In this document: positions 1-8,602 of the stretch, piece after piece | How the letters are laid out: every line of letters begins with the position of its first letter | Position numbering within the stretch: position 1 is the first letter of the stretch | Source of the DNA: Dyella solisilvae | Lineage (GTDB): Bacteria > Pseudomonadota > Gammaproteobacteria > Xanthomonadales > Rhodanobacteraceae | DNA length: 64,000 nt | Direction: 5' to 3' | Assembly (NCBI RefSeq): GCF_003351225.1 | Contig: NZ_QQSY01000007.1 | Coordinates: forward strand, 85,054-149,053 | Translations under genes and position numbers: made by a program | Notes under the pieces: generated by a model | What the model saw: only the letters and a program-made list of their open reading frames with translations | Database searches by the model: none | Told to the model about the DNA's origin: nothing

Positions 1-18
1 AACCCGCCAATGGCGGGC
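1..18 (-). terminator. Probable terminator after the tRNA cluster
   Basis: An inverted repeat (CCCGCC at 3-8, GGCGGG at 12-17) lies just past the 3' end of the tRNA-Asp gene. Read on the minus strand the hairpin is followed by TT before the window ends, so the T-tract cannot be fully seen. It would end transcription of the three-tRNA unit. Confidence 0.5.
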
Positions 19-29
19 TCTTCGTAAAG

Positions 30-106
30 TGGCGGAGCGGACGGGACTCGAACCCGCGACCTCCGGCGTGACAGGCCAGCATTCTAACCGACTGAACTAC
101 CGCTCC
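30..106 (-). tRNA. tRNA-Asp (GTC)
   Basis: The minus strand folds as a 77-nt cloverleaf starting GGAGCGG and ending CCGCTCCG plus an encoded CCA (TGG at 30-32 on the plus strand). The anticodon loop reads CTGTCAC, giving anticodon GTC for aspartate. The T-loop GGTTCGAGTCC is canonical. It is the last of three co-oriented tRNA genes. Confidence 0.96.
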
Positions 107-194
107 ACATTTTTACTGCTTCCAACGCAACACCAACTCGACTTCATCCATGACCACTCTCACTGCTACGCCGGAACCCGGTTTAGAGTTAGAG

Positions 195-270
195 TGGCGT
201 CCCCACGGGGATTCGAACCCCGGTCGCCACCGTGAAAGGGTGATGTCCTAGGCCTCTAGACGATGGGGAC
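195..270 (-). tRNA. tRNA-Glu (TTC)
   Basis: A 76-nt minus-strand cloverleaf has acceptor arm GTCCCCA paired with TGGGGAC, then discriminator G and encoded CCA. The anticodon loop is CTTTCAC (anticodon TTC, glutamate). The T-arm GGTTCGAATCC is intact. It is the middle gene of the cluster. Confidence 0.96.
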
Positions 271-281
271 GTGTCTAAATT

Positions 282-357
282 TGGTGGAGCCAGGCGGGAT
301 CGAACCGCCGACCTCCTGCATGCCATGCAGGCGCTCTCCCAGCTGAGCTATGGCCCC
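282..357 (-). tRNA. tRNA-Ala (GGC)
   Basis: A 76-nt minus-strand cloverleaf starts GGGGCCATAGCTCAG and ends GGCTCC, A and an encoded CCA. Anticodon stem CCTGC/GCAGG encloses loop ATGGCAT, giving anticodon GGC (alanine). It is the first gene of the cluster in transcription order, so the promoter should lie in 358-450 on the minus strand. Confidence 0.96.
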
Positions 358-598
358 GTGTGCCTCTGGAAGCCCGAAAGAATAGATAGGGATCGCGATT
401 TCGTCAAGCGTTCGACGTGAAATTCTTTCAATTATTTTTCACGCGCAAATCACATCAGGCGTTTACATCGCATCGGAGTTCGCGTGGCGCTGCACGCGAA
501 GAGCCTTTCGCGGCGAGTGCGTGCACATAACGCCCATCGGGGCTGTGCATCGGTTGATCGATTGCTAGTCTTGACCGACGTCCCATCGGAATCCGTCG

Positions 599-2368
599 AT
601 GCACGATCTGCATTTCATCCAGGACCTCGCGACCGTCATGTTGATCGCGGGCCTGACGACGGTGATCTTCCAGCGGCTTCGTCAGCCGGTCGTGCTTGGA
701 TACATCATCGCCGGCGTGCTGGTCGGGCCGTTTACGTTTCCGGTGGTGTTCATCCACGACGAGCAGACGATCCGCACCCTCTCCGAGCTCGGCATGATCC
801 TGCTGCTGTTCGCGCTGGGTCTGGAATTCAGTCTCAAGAAACTGCGCGAAGTCGGCGGCGCCGCGCTGGTGGCGGCGACCTGCGAAATTGTGTTGATGCT
901 GTGGCTGGGATACGAGATCGGCCGCCTTTTCAACTGGAAGCCGATGGATGCGTTGTTCCTGGGCGCCATGCTGTCGATGTCCTCGACCACGATCATCATG
1001 AAGGCGCTGGACGACCTCGACCTCAAGCGCGAGCGCTTTGCCCAGCTGATGTTCGGCATCCTGATCGTGGAAGACGTGCTGGCGATCGTGTTGATGGCGC
1101 TGCTGACCGGCATCGCCAGCACCGGCGGACTGGCGGCTGGCGAAGCCGTGAGCGCGATCGGGCGACTCACGCTTTTCATGGCGGTGTCGCTGGTGGTCGG
1201 TCTGCTGCTGGTCCCGCGCGTCGTCGACTACATCGCGGCCGTGGCGCGGGACGACGTGCTGCTGGTGGCGGTGCTGGGCCTGTGCTTCGGTTTCTGCCTG
1301 CTCGTGACCGAGATGGGTTACAGCGTGGCGCTGGGCGCCTTCATGATCGGCTTGATCGTGGGCGAGTCGCAGCATGTAGAGCGCGTCGAGCGGATCGTCG
1401 GGCCGGTACGCGACGTGTTCAGCGCGGTGTTCTTCGTGGCGATCGGCATGCTGATCGATCCGGCCACGCTGCTGCAGTACTGGGAACCGATCCTGCTGGT
1501 CACCACGGTGGTGGTGTTTGGCAAGGTGATCACCTGCAGCTTCGGCACCTTCGTGGCTGGCAACGATGCGCGCACTTCGCTGCGGGTTGGCCTGGGCCTG
1601 GCGCAGATCGGCGAGTTCTCCTTCGTGATCGCCTCATTGGGCCTCACGCTCAAGGTGACCAGTGATTTCCTCTATCCGGTTGCGGTGGCGGTGTCCGCGA
1701 TCACGACCTTCCTCACCCCATACCTCATCCGCGCTTCGGATCCTCTGGCGACGGCGCTGGGGCGGCGCCTGCCGCAAGGCGTGTCGAGCTTGTTCGCCGC
1801 CTATACCGACTGGATGGGCAACCTCAGCCTGAGCGGGCAGGGCGCGATGGTCGCCAAGATGATCCGGCGCCTCGTATGGCATGTGATCATCAACATGATG
1901 CTGGTGGTCGCCGCGTTCCTGATCATGTCGTTCCTGTATCGCCGCGGCTTCTTCCACTGGGATTTCCTGGCCGACCGGCCGCAGGTGAAGCGCAGCCTGG
2001 CGTGGTCGATCGCTGCCCTCGTCTCCTTGCCGATGATCGTGGCGGCGTATCGAAAAGCGACGGCGCTCGGCATGTTGCTGGCCGAGCTGAGCATCCCCGA
2101 GCGCATCGGCGGCGCCTACAACATGCGCATACGCGGAGTGCTGGCGCGGTTCATTCCGCTGGCCGCGATGTGGGTGCTTGGTCTGCTGGTGGCGGCGCTG
2201 GCGTCCACCATCTTGCCGCCGCGCGAAGTGGCGGTGGTGCTGGTGCTGGTGCTGTTGCTGCTGGCCTGGCTGCTTTGGCGCGGGCTGGTGCAGGTGCATG
2301 CGCGCTTGCAGGCGGCCTTGCGTGACACGCTCGACAAACCGGGGCGCTCCGGCGACGGACACGCATAG
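599..2368 (+). CDS. CPA2-family cation:proton antiporter (KefB/YbaL-type membrane domain)
   Basis: This 589-residue polytopic inner-membrane protein belongs to the monovalent cation:proton antiporter-2 family. The N-terminal 380 residues hold about a dozen hydrophobic segments with family hallmarks: GYIIAGVLVGP near 34-44, LGMILLLFALGLEF near 64-77, and ILIVEDVLAI around 155-163 with acidic residues Glu158/Asp159 where this family carries its ion-binding acid. KefB, KefC and YbaL continue into a cytosolic TrkA-N nucleotide-binding domain. Here the C-terminal ~200 residues instead contain more hydrophobic segments (about 415-440, 465-485, 515-555), so glutathione/NADH gating of the Kef kind is unlikely. 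Expected role: K+ or Na+/H+ exchange. The ATG at 599 immediately precedes the first conserved helix; no strong Shine-Dalgarno is visible. It stands alone, 240 bp after the tRNAs. Confidence 0.85.
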   Translation: MHDLHFIQDLATVMLIAGLTTVIFQRLRQPVVLGYIIAGVLVGPFTFPVVFIHDEQTIRTLSELGMILLLFALGLEFSLKKLREVGGAALVAATCEIVLMLWLGYEIGRLFNWKPMDALFLGAMLSMSSTTIIMKALDDLDLKRERFAQLMFGILIVEDVLAIVLMALLTGIASTGGLAAGEAVSAIGRLTLFMAVSLVVGLLLVPRVVDYIAAVARDDVLLVAVLGLCFGFCLLVTEMGYSVALGAFMIGLIVGESQHVERVERIVGPVRDVFSAVFFVAIGMLIDPATLLQYWEPILLVTTVVVFGKVITCSFGTFVAGNDARTSLRVGLGLAQIGEFSFVIASLGLTLKVTSDFLYPVAVAVSAITTFLTPYLIRASDPLATALGRRLPQGVSSLFAAYTDWMGNLSLSGQGAMVAKMIRRLVWHVIINMMLVVAAFLIMSFLYRRGFFHWDFLADRPQVKRSLAWSIAALVSLPMIVAAYRKATALGMLLAELSIPERIGGAYNMRIRGVLARFIPLAAMWVLGLLVAALASTILPPREVAVVLVLVLLLLAWLLWRGLVQVHARLQAALRDTLDKPGRSGDGHA

Positions 2369-2452
2369 GCGACTGACCCGAAACGGGGGCCGGAGGGGTT
2401 CGTCGGCGAATGTGCAGAAATCGTAAAAAACCGCGCCGTTGAGCCGTTTCGT

Positions 2453-2480
2453 GAACTTTTAATCACGACCGACAGTCATA
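2453..2480 (+). promoter_or_regulatory. Possible sigma-E-type promoter before the FKBP gene
   Basis: GAACTT at 2453-2458 matches the sigma-E -35 core (GGAACTT). A -10-like TCATA (consensus TCTGA) sits 17 bp downstream at 2476-2480. Enterobacterial fkpA is a classical sigma-E target, and a sigma-E operon lies 9 kb away here. The -10 match is imperfect and the spacer is 1 bp long, so this is a weak call. Confidence 0.3.
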
Positions 2481-2591
2481 GGACCCGCATCGTTGCCAAG
2501 ACTCAACAAGCACCGCACAATGCGGGGCCTGCCTCCATCGGGGGGGCGTAGTCCGGTAGCGCCGGCATATCCAAATACGAGGGAGTTTCAA

Positions 2592-3362
2592 ATGAAGCAA
2601 TTTCTGCGTCCCACGCTGACGGCGGCCGCGCTCGCTGTTGCCCTGGGCATGACCGCTGGCGTGCACGCACAGGCTGCGAAGGCTGCCGCCCCTGCCACCG
2701 CTGCGCCGGCCGTCGACAAGACCAAGGCCAGCTACGTGGTTGGTTGGGATCTGGCCAGCTCGCTGCCGCCGCTCGTCCGCGAAGAAGTGGATCCGGCGAC
2801 CGTCGCCCGCGCCCTGCAGTCGGCGCTGTCGGGCCAGAAGCCGACCATGAGCGAAGCCGAAGCCAAGCAGGTGCGTGACGCCTTCGTGGCGAACCTGCAG
2901 GCCAAGGCCAAGGCCGAATACACCCAGGTCGCGACCAAGAACAAGACCGACGGCGAGGCCTTCCTGGCCAAGAACAAGGCCGCTGCGGGCGTGAAGACCA
3001 CCGCTTCGGGCCTGCAGTACCAGGTGATCACCCCGGGTACCGGCGCCCGCCCGGGTCCGAGCGACACGGTGCAGGTCAGCTACGTTGGCAGCTTTGTCGA
3101 CGGTCAGGTGTTCGACGACTCGTCCAAGCACGAGGGTGGTGGTCCGGCCTCGATCCCGCTCGCTGGCGTGATCCCGGGCTTCCGTGAAGGCATGCAGCTG
3201 ATGCAGGTCGGCGGCCACTACAAGTTCTTCATCCCGGCGAACATCGCCTACGGTGCTCAGCCGCAGAACGGCTTCCCGCCGAACGCGACGATCATCTTCG
3301 ACGTCAACCTGGTCAAGACTGGTCCGACCCAGGGCGGCGAGCAGCCGGGCGGCGCGAAGTAA
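2592..3362 (+). CDS. Periplasmic FKBP-type peptidyl-prolyl isomerase (FkpA/Mip type)
   Basis: This 256-residue exported cis-trans prolyl isomerase is a folding helper of the envelope. Residues 1-27 form a Sec signal peptide (MKQFLRP, hydrophobic stretch, then VHAQA cleavage). Residues about 40-140 are the helical, Lys/Ala-rich segment that forms the dimerisation arm in FkpA and Mip. Residues about 145-250 are the FKBP domain, with DTVQVSYVGSFVDGQVFD, IPGFREGMQLMQVGG and NIAYGAQ marking the active-site fold. An upstream in-frame start at 2493 exists, but the ATG at 2592 follows GAGGGAG and begins the signal peptide. A strong terminator follows, so the gene is monocistronic. A possible sigma-E promoter lies 110 bp upstream. 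Confidence 0.92.
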   Translation: MKQFLRPTLTAAALAVALGMTAGVHAQAAKAAAPATAAPAVDKTKASYVVGWDLASSLPPLVREEVDPATVARALQSALSGQKPTMSEAEAKQVRDAFVANLQAKAKAEYTQVATKNKTDGEAFLAKNKAAAGVKTTASGLQYQVITPGTGARPGPSDTVQVSYVGSFVDGQVFDDSSKHEGGGPASIPLAGVIPGFREGMQLMQVGGHYKFFIPANIAYGAQPQNGFPPNATIIFDVNLVKTGPTQGGEQPGGAK

Positions 3363-3391
3363 TCGCTAGCCGGTTGCAACGGCTCTTCCCG

Positions 3392-3427
3392 ACGGGGCGC
3401 GAAGCAATTCGCGCCCCGTTTTCTTTT
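3392..3427 (+). terminator. Rho-independent terminator of the FKBP gene
   Basis: A perfect 12-bp stem (3392-3403 with 3408-3419) is closed by a GCAA tetraloop and followed by TTTTCTTTT. This is a textbook terminator 30 bp after the stop codon. Confidence 0.93.
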
Positions 3428-3513
3428 CATTGCGACAGGCTGACGCTCACCGGTCTGCTTGAACGGACAGCCTGCTAGAATCGCGGGTCTTGCTTCCGGG
3501 AGTTCTTGCGACA

Positions 3514-4851
3514 ATGAAGGTCACGATTTTCGGCACCGGTTACGTAGGTCTGGTTACCGGCGCCTGCCTGGCGGAGATGGGCAACCATGTGGTCTGCGTC
3601 GACATCGACGCGGGTAAAGTGGCGCGCCTCAAGCAGGGTGAGATCCCCATCTTCGAGCCGGGCCTGGAGCCCATCGTCAAGCGCAATCACGAAAGCGGCC
3701 AACTGGACTTCACCACGGACGCGGCGCTGGGCATCTCGCATGGCCAGGTGGTCTTCATCGCGGTGGGCACGCCGCCCGACGAGGACGGCAGCGCCGATCT
3801 CAAGTACGTGCTCAGTGTGGCGCGCACGATCGGCCAGCACGTGGACCGTTACACCGTGGTCGTCAACAAGTCGACCGTGCCGGTGGGCACCGCCGATCGC
3901 GTGCGCGAGGCGATTGCCGATGAGCTGGCCAAACGTGGCGCGTCGGTGGAGTTTGACGTCGTCTCCAATCCGGAATTCCTCAAGGAAGGCGACGCGGTGG
4001 AAGATTGCCTGCGTCCCGACCGCATCGTCATCGGCAGCTCGAGCGAGCGCGCAGTTGCCGTGCTGCGCAAGCTGTACGCGCCGTTCAACCGCAACCATGA
4101 GCGCACCGTGGTGATGGACGAGCGTTCGGCTGAGCTGACCAAGTACGCCGCGAACGCGATGCTGGCCACCAAGATCAGCTTCATGAACGAGATCGCCAAC
4201 ATCGCCGAGCGCGTGGGCGCGGACGTGGAATTGGTGCGCCAGGGTATCGGTTCGGATCCGCGCATCGGCTACCACTTCATCTATCCGGGCGCCGGCTACG
4301 GTGGTTCGTGCTTCCCGAAGGACGTGCAGGCGCTCGAGCGCACCGCGCGCAGCGTCGGCTACGACGCGCGCCTGCTGGGCGCCGTGGAAGCGGTCAACCA
4401 CGACCAGAAGACCAAGCTGTTCGACCTGATCGCACGCCACTTCGACGGCCAATTGGCCGGCAAGACCATCGCGCTGTGGGGCCTGGCGTTCAAGCCGAAC
4501 ACCGACGACATGCGCGAGGCGTCCAGTCGCAATCTGATGGAGGCGTTGTGGAAGGCCGGCGCCAAGGTGCGCGCCTATGACCCGGAGGCGCGCACGGAGA
4601 CGCACCGCATCTACGGCGACCGCGACGACCTGGTGCTGTGCAGCGGCGGCTATCAGGCCCTCGAGGGCGCCGATGTGCTGGCGATCGTGACCGAGTGGAA
4701 GGCCTTCCGCAGCCCGGACTTCAACCGCATCCGCGGCATGCTGGCGGAACCGGCGATCTTCGACGGCCGCAATCTGTATGATCCGAGCGCGGTCGAGGAA
4801 GCGGGCCTGGCTTATTACGGCATCGGCCGTGGCCGCAGCCTGAGGCGTTGA
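3514..4851 (+). CDS. ugd: UDP-glucose 6-dehydrogenase
   Basis: This 445-residue cytosolic enzyme oxidises UDP-glucose twice with NAD+ to UDP-glucuronate, a precursor for exopolysaccharide and lipid A/LPS sugars. The N-terminal Rossmann motif GTGYVG is at 7-12. [12 protein letters not shown] (84-95), STVPVGT (120-126) and [14 protein letters not shown] (152-165) follow. The catalytic block [12 protein letters not shown] (259-270) carries nucleophile Cys266, with Lys269/Asp270. The C-terminal UDP-binding domain includes [13 protein letters not shown]. The ATG at 3514 is preferred over an in-frame TTG at 3490 because the protein then begins right at the first beta-strand, as in the family, with GGGAG upstream. 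slyX starts 2 bp after its stop, so the two are co-transcribed. Confidence 0.96.
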   Translation: MKVTIFGTGYVGLVTGACLAEMGNHVVCVDIDAGKVARLKQGEIPIFEPGLEPIVKRNHESGQLDFTTDAALGISHGQVVFIAVGTPPDEDGSADLKYVLSVARTIGQHVDRYTVVVNKSTVPVGTADRVREAIADELAKRGASVEFDVVSNPEFLKEGDAVEDCLRPDRIVIGSSSERAVAVLRKLYAPFNRNHERTVVMDERSAELTKYAANAMLATKISFMNEIANIAERVGADVELVRQGIGSDPRIGYHFIYPGAGYGGSCFPKDVQALERTARSVGYDARLLGAVEAVNHDQKTKLFDLIARHFDGQLAGKTIALWGLAFKPNTDDMREASSRNLMEALWKAGAKVRAYDPEARTETHRIYGDRDDLVLCSGGYQALEGADVLAIVTEWKAFRSPDFNRIRGMLAEPAIFDGRNLYDPSAVEEAGLAYYGIGRGRSLRR

Positions 4852-4853
4852 GC

Positions 4854-5072
4854 ATGGCTGATGATTCGCTGCTGCAGCGGCTGACCGAGCTTGAGGTACG
4901 CCTGACCTTCATCGACGATACCGTCAATGAGCTGGCCTCGGCGGACGCCGAGCTGTCCATGCGCATTGCGGCGCTGGAGGAGGTGATCCGCGGCCTGCGC
5001 AGCGAATTGTCGTCGCTGCGGTCCGCGCAAGGTCACGATCCGCACAGCGAGCCGCCGCCGCCGCACTATTGA
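4854..5072 (+). CDS. slyX: SlyX family protein
   Basis: This 72-residue protein is almost entirely a predicted coiled coil, with heptad-like leucines in LLQRLTELEVRL and later segments. It ends in the PPHY tail typical of SlyX. The molecular function of SlyX is unknown; in Escherichia coli it sits beside slyD, an FKBP-type isomerase. It starts 2 bp after ugd and must be translationally coupled to it. A TTG overlapping the ugd stop (4848) is in frame, but the ATG gives the usual MADDSLL-type start. Confidence 0.88.
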   Translation: MADDSLLQRLTELEVRLTFIDDTVNELASADAELSMRIAALEEVIRGLRSELSSLRSAQGHDPHSEPPPPHY

Positions 5073-5116
5073 TCGCATCATCTTCAGTACACGCACCACG
5101 CAAGCGAGTTTCGATC

Positions 5117-5722
5117 ATGGCCGATTCCCTGCGCGATCAGCTGCTCAAGAGCGGCATCGTCCAACAAGTCCGCGAAGAAAAGCGTTCCGCGACGCCCCAG
5201 GGCGGCAAGCCGTCCAAGGGGGGCCGTCCGCCATTCCAGCAGCACGGCGGCAAGCCCAAGCCTTCGCCGCACAAGCCGCAGGGCAAGCCGTCGCGCGGCG
5301 GCACCCAGGAAGACATCGACCTGGCCAAGGCGTACGCGATCCGTGCGCAGGCCGAGGCGAACGAACGCAAGCGCGCCGAGCAGGCCGCCGCGGAAGAGGC
5401 GCGCGTGCGCCGCGAGCGTAAGCTGAAGATCCAGCAGTTGCTCGAAGGCAAGGTGCTCAACAAGGCGACCGAGGTCGACCAGGTGCGCCACTTCGAATAC
5501 GGCGGCAAGATCCGTCGCGTGCACGTCGACGCCGAGCAGATGGCTGCGCTCAATCGCGGCGAACTCGGGGTGGTGCAACAGCAGGGGCGCTATTTGTTGG
5601 TCACGCGCGAAATCGCCGATCAGGTGCGCGCGATCGACCCGCACCAGCTCGCCTTGCTGGTCGAGCCTGGCAATGAAGCGGGCGTTGGCGAAGACGGTGT
5701 GCCCGACGACCTGGTGTGGTGA
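5117..5722 (+). CDS. DUF2058 family protein (YaiL-like)
   Basis: This 201-residue soluble basic protein matches the DUF2058 (E. coli YaiL) layout. It has a short conserved start (MADSLRDQLLKSGIV), a Lys/Pro/Gly-rich disordered stretch (about 20-70), a charged helix rich in Ala/Glu/Arg (about 75-125), and a folded C-terminal domain beginning near NKATEVDQVRHFEYGGKIRR. Biochemical function is not established; YaiL has been described as a nucleoprotein. The ATG at 5117 is chosen because the family begins MADSLRDQLL; an in-frame start at 5069 would only add unrelated residues. It lies 44 bp after slyX and ends at a bidirectional terminator. Confidence 0.85.
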   Translation: MADSLRDQLLKSGIVQQVREEKRSATPQGGKPSKGGRPPFQQHGGKPKPSPHKPQGKPSRGGTQEDIDLAKAYAIRAQAEANERKRAEQAAAEEARVRRERKLKIQQLLEGKVLNKATEVDQVRHFEYGGKIRRVHVDAEQMAALNRGELGVVQQQGRYLLVTREIADQVRAIDPHQLALLVEPGNEAGVGEDGVPDDLVW

Positions 5723-5750
5723 GCGCGCCGACACGCATCACGTCAGCCAC

Positions 5751-5781
5751 AAAAAAACCCCCGGCCTAGGCCGGGCGTTTT
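5751..5781. terminator. Bidirectional terminator between convergent genes
   Basis: The perfect palindrome CCCGGCCTAGGCCGGG (5760-5775) has seven A's on its left (5751-5757) and a T-run on its right (5778-5781). It can therefore stop the plus-strand ugd-slyX-DUF2058 transcript and the minus-strand fad transcript. Confidence 0.85.
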
Positions 5782-5802
5782 GCTTGGCGCCGCCCCTGTC
5801 GA

Positions 5803-7902
5803 TCAGGCTACGGCGTCTTCAGCCTGCACGGTGGCGGCGGACAACTCGAAGCCGGATTGGGTCAGCGTGGGCAGATCCCAGCCATTCTTGGGCGAGAAGC
5901 GCTCGCCATAGCGCTGGGCAAGGTGTTCGAGCTTGCCCTTGACCACCGTGGGACCTTCGGTGCGCACGTACTGGATCGGGCCGCCGCGGAATGGCGCGAA
6001 GCCGGTACCGAAAATCACGCCAGCGTCGAGCAGGTCGGCGTCGTCCACCACGCCATCGGCCAGGCAGGCCACCGCTTCGTTGACCATCGGCAGGATCATG
6101 CGGTCCTGCAGGTCGGCTGGCGCCACGTAGTCCGGATCCACCTCGGGCTTCTGCGGCTTGCCGTCCTGCCACACGTAGATGCCCTGGCCATCTTTCTTGC
6201 CGCGCTTGCCAGCGGCCAGCTTGTCCTCCAGGCCCGGCGGCAGTTCCAGGCCCAGGAACGGCGCCAATTCCTTGCCCGCAGAGGCGCACACGTCCAGGCC
6301 AACCGTGTCGGCCAGTTCGATCGGCCCCATCGGCATGCCGAACTTCTTGGCCTCCTTGTCCAGCACCGGGCCGGGCACGCCCTCGCTGTACAGGCGCATC
6401 GCTTCCAGCAGATAGGGCATCAGGATGCGGTTGACCAGGAAACCCGGCGTGCCCTTGACGGCCACAGGCAACTTGCCGAGCGCCTTGCAGAAGGCGAGGG
6501 CGCGCTTCTCCACGGCCGGGTCCAGCTGGTCGTGGCGCACCACCTCGACCAGCGGCATCTGCGCCACAGGGTTGAAGAAGTGCAGGCCGAGGAAGCGCTG
6601 CGGCGCCTTGAGGCCCACGCGCAGTTCGTCCATCGGAATGGTCGAGGTGTTGGTGGCCAGCAGCTCGTTGGACTGGAACTGCGGCTCGATGGCTGCGTAC
6701 AGGGCCTTCTTCGCCTCGGTGTTTTCGAAGATCGCTTCGATGGCGAGGTCGGCTTGGGCTACGCCCTTGCCGTCGACATCGGCGCGCAGGCGGCGAGCGG
6801 TGGCTTCGATCTTGTCCGCCGTCTTGAGCTTCTTTTCATAGAGCTGACGGGCGCGATCCAGCGCTGGCTGGATGAGCTTCATCTCGCGGTCCTGCAGGGT
6901 GACCTCGAATCCCTTGAGGGCAGCCCACGCCGCGATGTCGCCGCCCATCACGCCGGCGCCGACCACGTGCACGTGCTTGATGCCGTGATCGATGCCGCCA
7001 CCCTGGCCCTTCAGGCGTTCCTGCAGGAAAAAGATGCGGATCAGATTCTGCGCCGTCGACGTCCCGGCCAGCTTGGCCACTGAACGCGCCTCCAGCTTCA
7101 GGCGCTGCTGGATGCTGGAGCCGCCGCGCTTCCACACGTCGATCAGCGCGAACGGAGCGGGATAATGCTCTTTGCGCACCTTGGCGGCAGTCTGCTTGAT
7201 CACCATCGGCGCCAGGATCTGGCGGGCCAGCCATGTATTGGTGGCCCAGGCCTTGGCGCGCAGTGCGAAGCGGCGGGCGTGCGGTCGACGCAGCAAGGCG
7301 CGGGCCTCGGCAAGCAGCTCGGCCGGCGGGGCGACCCGGTCGATCACACCCAGGGCCAGGGCGCGCCTGGCCGACAGCGCCTTGCCGGTGAGCATGACTG
7401 GCAAGGCGTCAGTGGCGCCAATGAGTCGCGGCAGGCGGGCGCTGCCGCCCCAGCCTGGATGGATGCCCAACATCACTTCGGGCAGCCCGATGCGGGTCTT
7501 GTCGTCGTCCGCGGCGATGCGCTGGTGGCAGGCAAGGATCAGTTCGGTACCACCCCCCATGCAGGCGCCATGCACGGCGGCCACGGTCGGGCAGGGCAGG
7601 CGGGCCAGCGATTCAAACACGCGCTGGCCGTTCTCGATGTTTTCCAGCACCGTGCCGTGCTGGGCGTAGGAGACGAACTCCTTGATGTCGGCGCCCACGG
7701 CGAAACCAAACGGCTTGGCCGAATGGATCAGTACGCCGGCCGGTTTCTCGATCGCCAGCCGTTCGACGATCTGGCCGAGCTCGTCCAGGACCTCGCGGGA
7801 GAACGCATTGACGCTGCTGCCGGCGCGATCGAGGGACAGGGTGACAATGCCACTGTCATCCAGGCTCGTCTTCCAATGATTGAAGCGCAATCCTTCGAAC
7901 AT
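5803..7902 (-). CDS. FadB/FadJ-type multifunctional beta-oxidation enzyme
   Basis: This 699-residue fusion enzyme performs fatty-acid beta-oxidation. The enoyl-CoA hydratase/isomerase part (residues 1-190) has the oxyanion-hole segment GFAVGADIKEF and the acid pair Glu120 (GGGTEL) and Glu142 (GLPEVMLGIHPGWGG), equivalent to E. coli FadB Glu119/Glu139. The 3-hydroxyacyl-CoA dehydrogenase part has NAD motif GAGVMGG (315-321), the catalytic-His segment GLHFFNPV (His441) and PGFLVNRI. A second C-terminal domain completes it. No thiolase gene (fadA/fadI) is adjacent, unlike the classical fadBA operon. The start is uncertain: the ATG at 7902 gives the usual MFEGLRF start, while an upstream ATG at 7938 is in frame. 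It diverges from the gene at 8107. Confidence 0.92.
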   Translation of the reverse strand: MFEGLRFNHWKTSLDDSGIVTLSLDRAGSSVNAFSREVLDELGQIVERLAIEKPAGVLIHSAKPFGFAVGADIKEFVSYAQHGTVLENIENGQRVFESLARLPCPTVAAVHGACMGGGTELILACHQRIAADDDKTRIGLPEVMLGIHPGWGGSARLPRLIGATDALPVMLTGKALSARRALALGVIDRVAPPAELLAEARALLRRPHARRFALRAKAWATNTWLARQILAPMVIKQTAAKVRKEHYPAPFALIDVWKRGGSSIQQRLKLEARSVAKLAGTSTAQNLIRIFFLQERLKGQGGGIDHGIKHVHVVGAGVMGGDIAAWAALKGFEVTLQDREMKLIQPALDRARQLYEKKLKTADKIEATARRLRADVDGKGVAQADLAIEAIFENTEAKKALYAAIEPQFQSNELLATNTSTIPMDELRVGLKAPQRFLGLHFFNPVAQMPLVEVVRHDQLDPAVEKRALAFCKALGKLPVAVKGTPGFLVNRILMPYLLEAMRLYSEGVPGPVLDKEAKKFGMPMGPIELADTVGLDVCASAGKELAPFLGLELPPGLEDKLAAGKRGKKDGQGIYVWQDGKPQKPEVDPDYVAPADLQDRMILPMVNEAVACLADGVVDDADLLDAGVIFGTGFAPFRGGPIQYVRTEGPTVVKGKLEHLAQRYGERFSPKNGWDLPTLTQSGFELSAATVQAEDAVA

Positions 7903-8106
7903 GGGGGCGTAGAGAATGGCCGGGAAGCTTCGCACCATACCTTCCCGCAGGGAGGATTGCGAGACAGCCCACCCGGGAGGGCGCCTTGATGAAGGTCACG
8001 TAAACATGCGAGCTGTGCACTGCCGCATAAAACGCTGACGCAAATCAAGGGAGGCTTGCCAACAATGCCTATGCGAACGCCGACAGACCACGTAATTTAC
8101 GCCTGA

Positions 8107-8601
8107 ATGAGCACGCCCATTCCCACCCCGACCCAGACGGCCGGCGCCGATATCCTCGAGCGCATCCTGGCCGCGCGCGGAAACCTGATTGCACTGGAAG
8201 GCGGGGAGGAGGCGAACCTGGGCGAGCTGCTGCGCCCGCTGGTGCGCCGTAGCGGCCAGGCGGTCTACTTGTGGAACCCGGAGGGTGGCCTCGGCAACCT
8301 GCGCGAGGAACATACCGGGCTGCCCAGCTCCCAACGCCTGAGCATCGCCCTCCGTTACATGCAGCAGAGCAACCATTTTGGCGTTTACCTTCTGCAGCGC
8401 GTGCCGCTGCCCCTGAGCATGGGTGACGCCACCGTGCTGCGGCAGTTGGCCCGGGCCACGCCCGGGCATGTGCGCAAGGTCGTGCTGCTCGATCCGCCGC
8501 CGGCGCTGGTGGCCAGTTTCAACGACGTGCTGACGCGCCTGAGCTGCCAGTCCAAGCCGGCGCAGCGCCCGCGCCTGCGCGATGGCCGTTGGGTGATCTG
8601 A
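8107..8601 (+). CDS. Small conserved protein, possibly like the N-terminal domain of Ycf46-type AAA proteins
   Basis: This 164-residue soluble protein has no signal peptide or membrane segment. I do not recognise a characterised family. Its pattern is ILERILAARGNLIALEGGEE near 16-35, QAVYLWNPEGGL near 51-62, then a helical block and VRKVVLLDPPP near 121-131. That resembles, from memory, the degenerate RecA-like N-terminal domain of Ycf46-type AAA ATPases (a 'pull over here for truth' strand, then VYxWxxxxGL, then a strand ending near the domain's end). There is no Walker A motif, so it should not hydrolyse ATP itself. The stop is 1 bp before the GGDEF/EAL gene, so the two are translationally coupled and the protein is probably a partner of that enzyme. 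Confidence 0.7.
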   Translation: MSTPIPTPTQTAGADILERILAARGNLIALEGGEEANLGELLRPLVRRSGQAVYLWNPEGGLGNLREEHTGLPSSQRLSIALRYMQQSNHFGVYLLQRVPLPLSMGDATVLRQLARATPGHVRKVVLLDPPPALVASFNDVLTRLSCQSKPAQRPRLRDGRWVI

Positions 8602-8602
8602 T

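Noticed and set aside
29..235. A 68-codon ORF across the tRNA region
   Set aside because: It lies over two tRNA genes read on the opposite strand; pure chance.
5857..7083. A 408-codon plus-strand open frame opposite the fad gene
   Set aside because: Same kind of shadow; the minus strand carries intact hydratase and dehydrogenase motifs.
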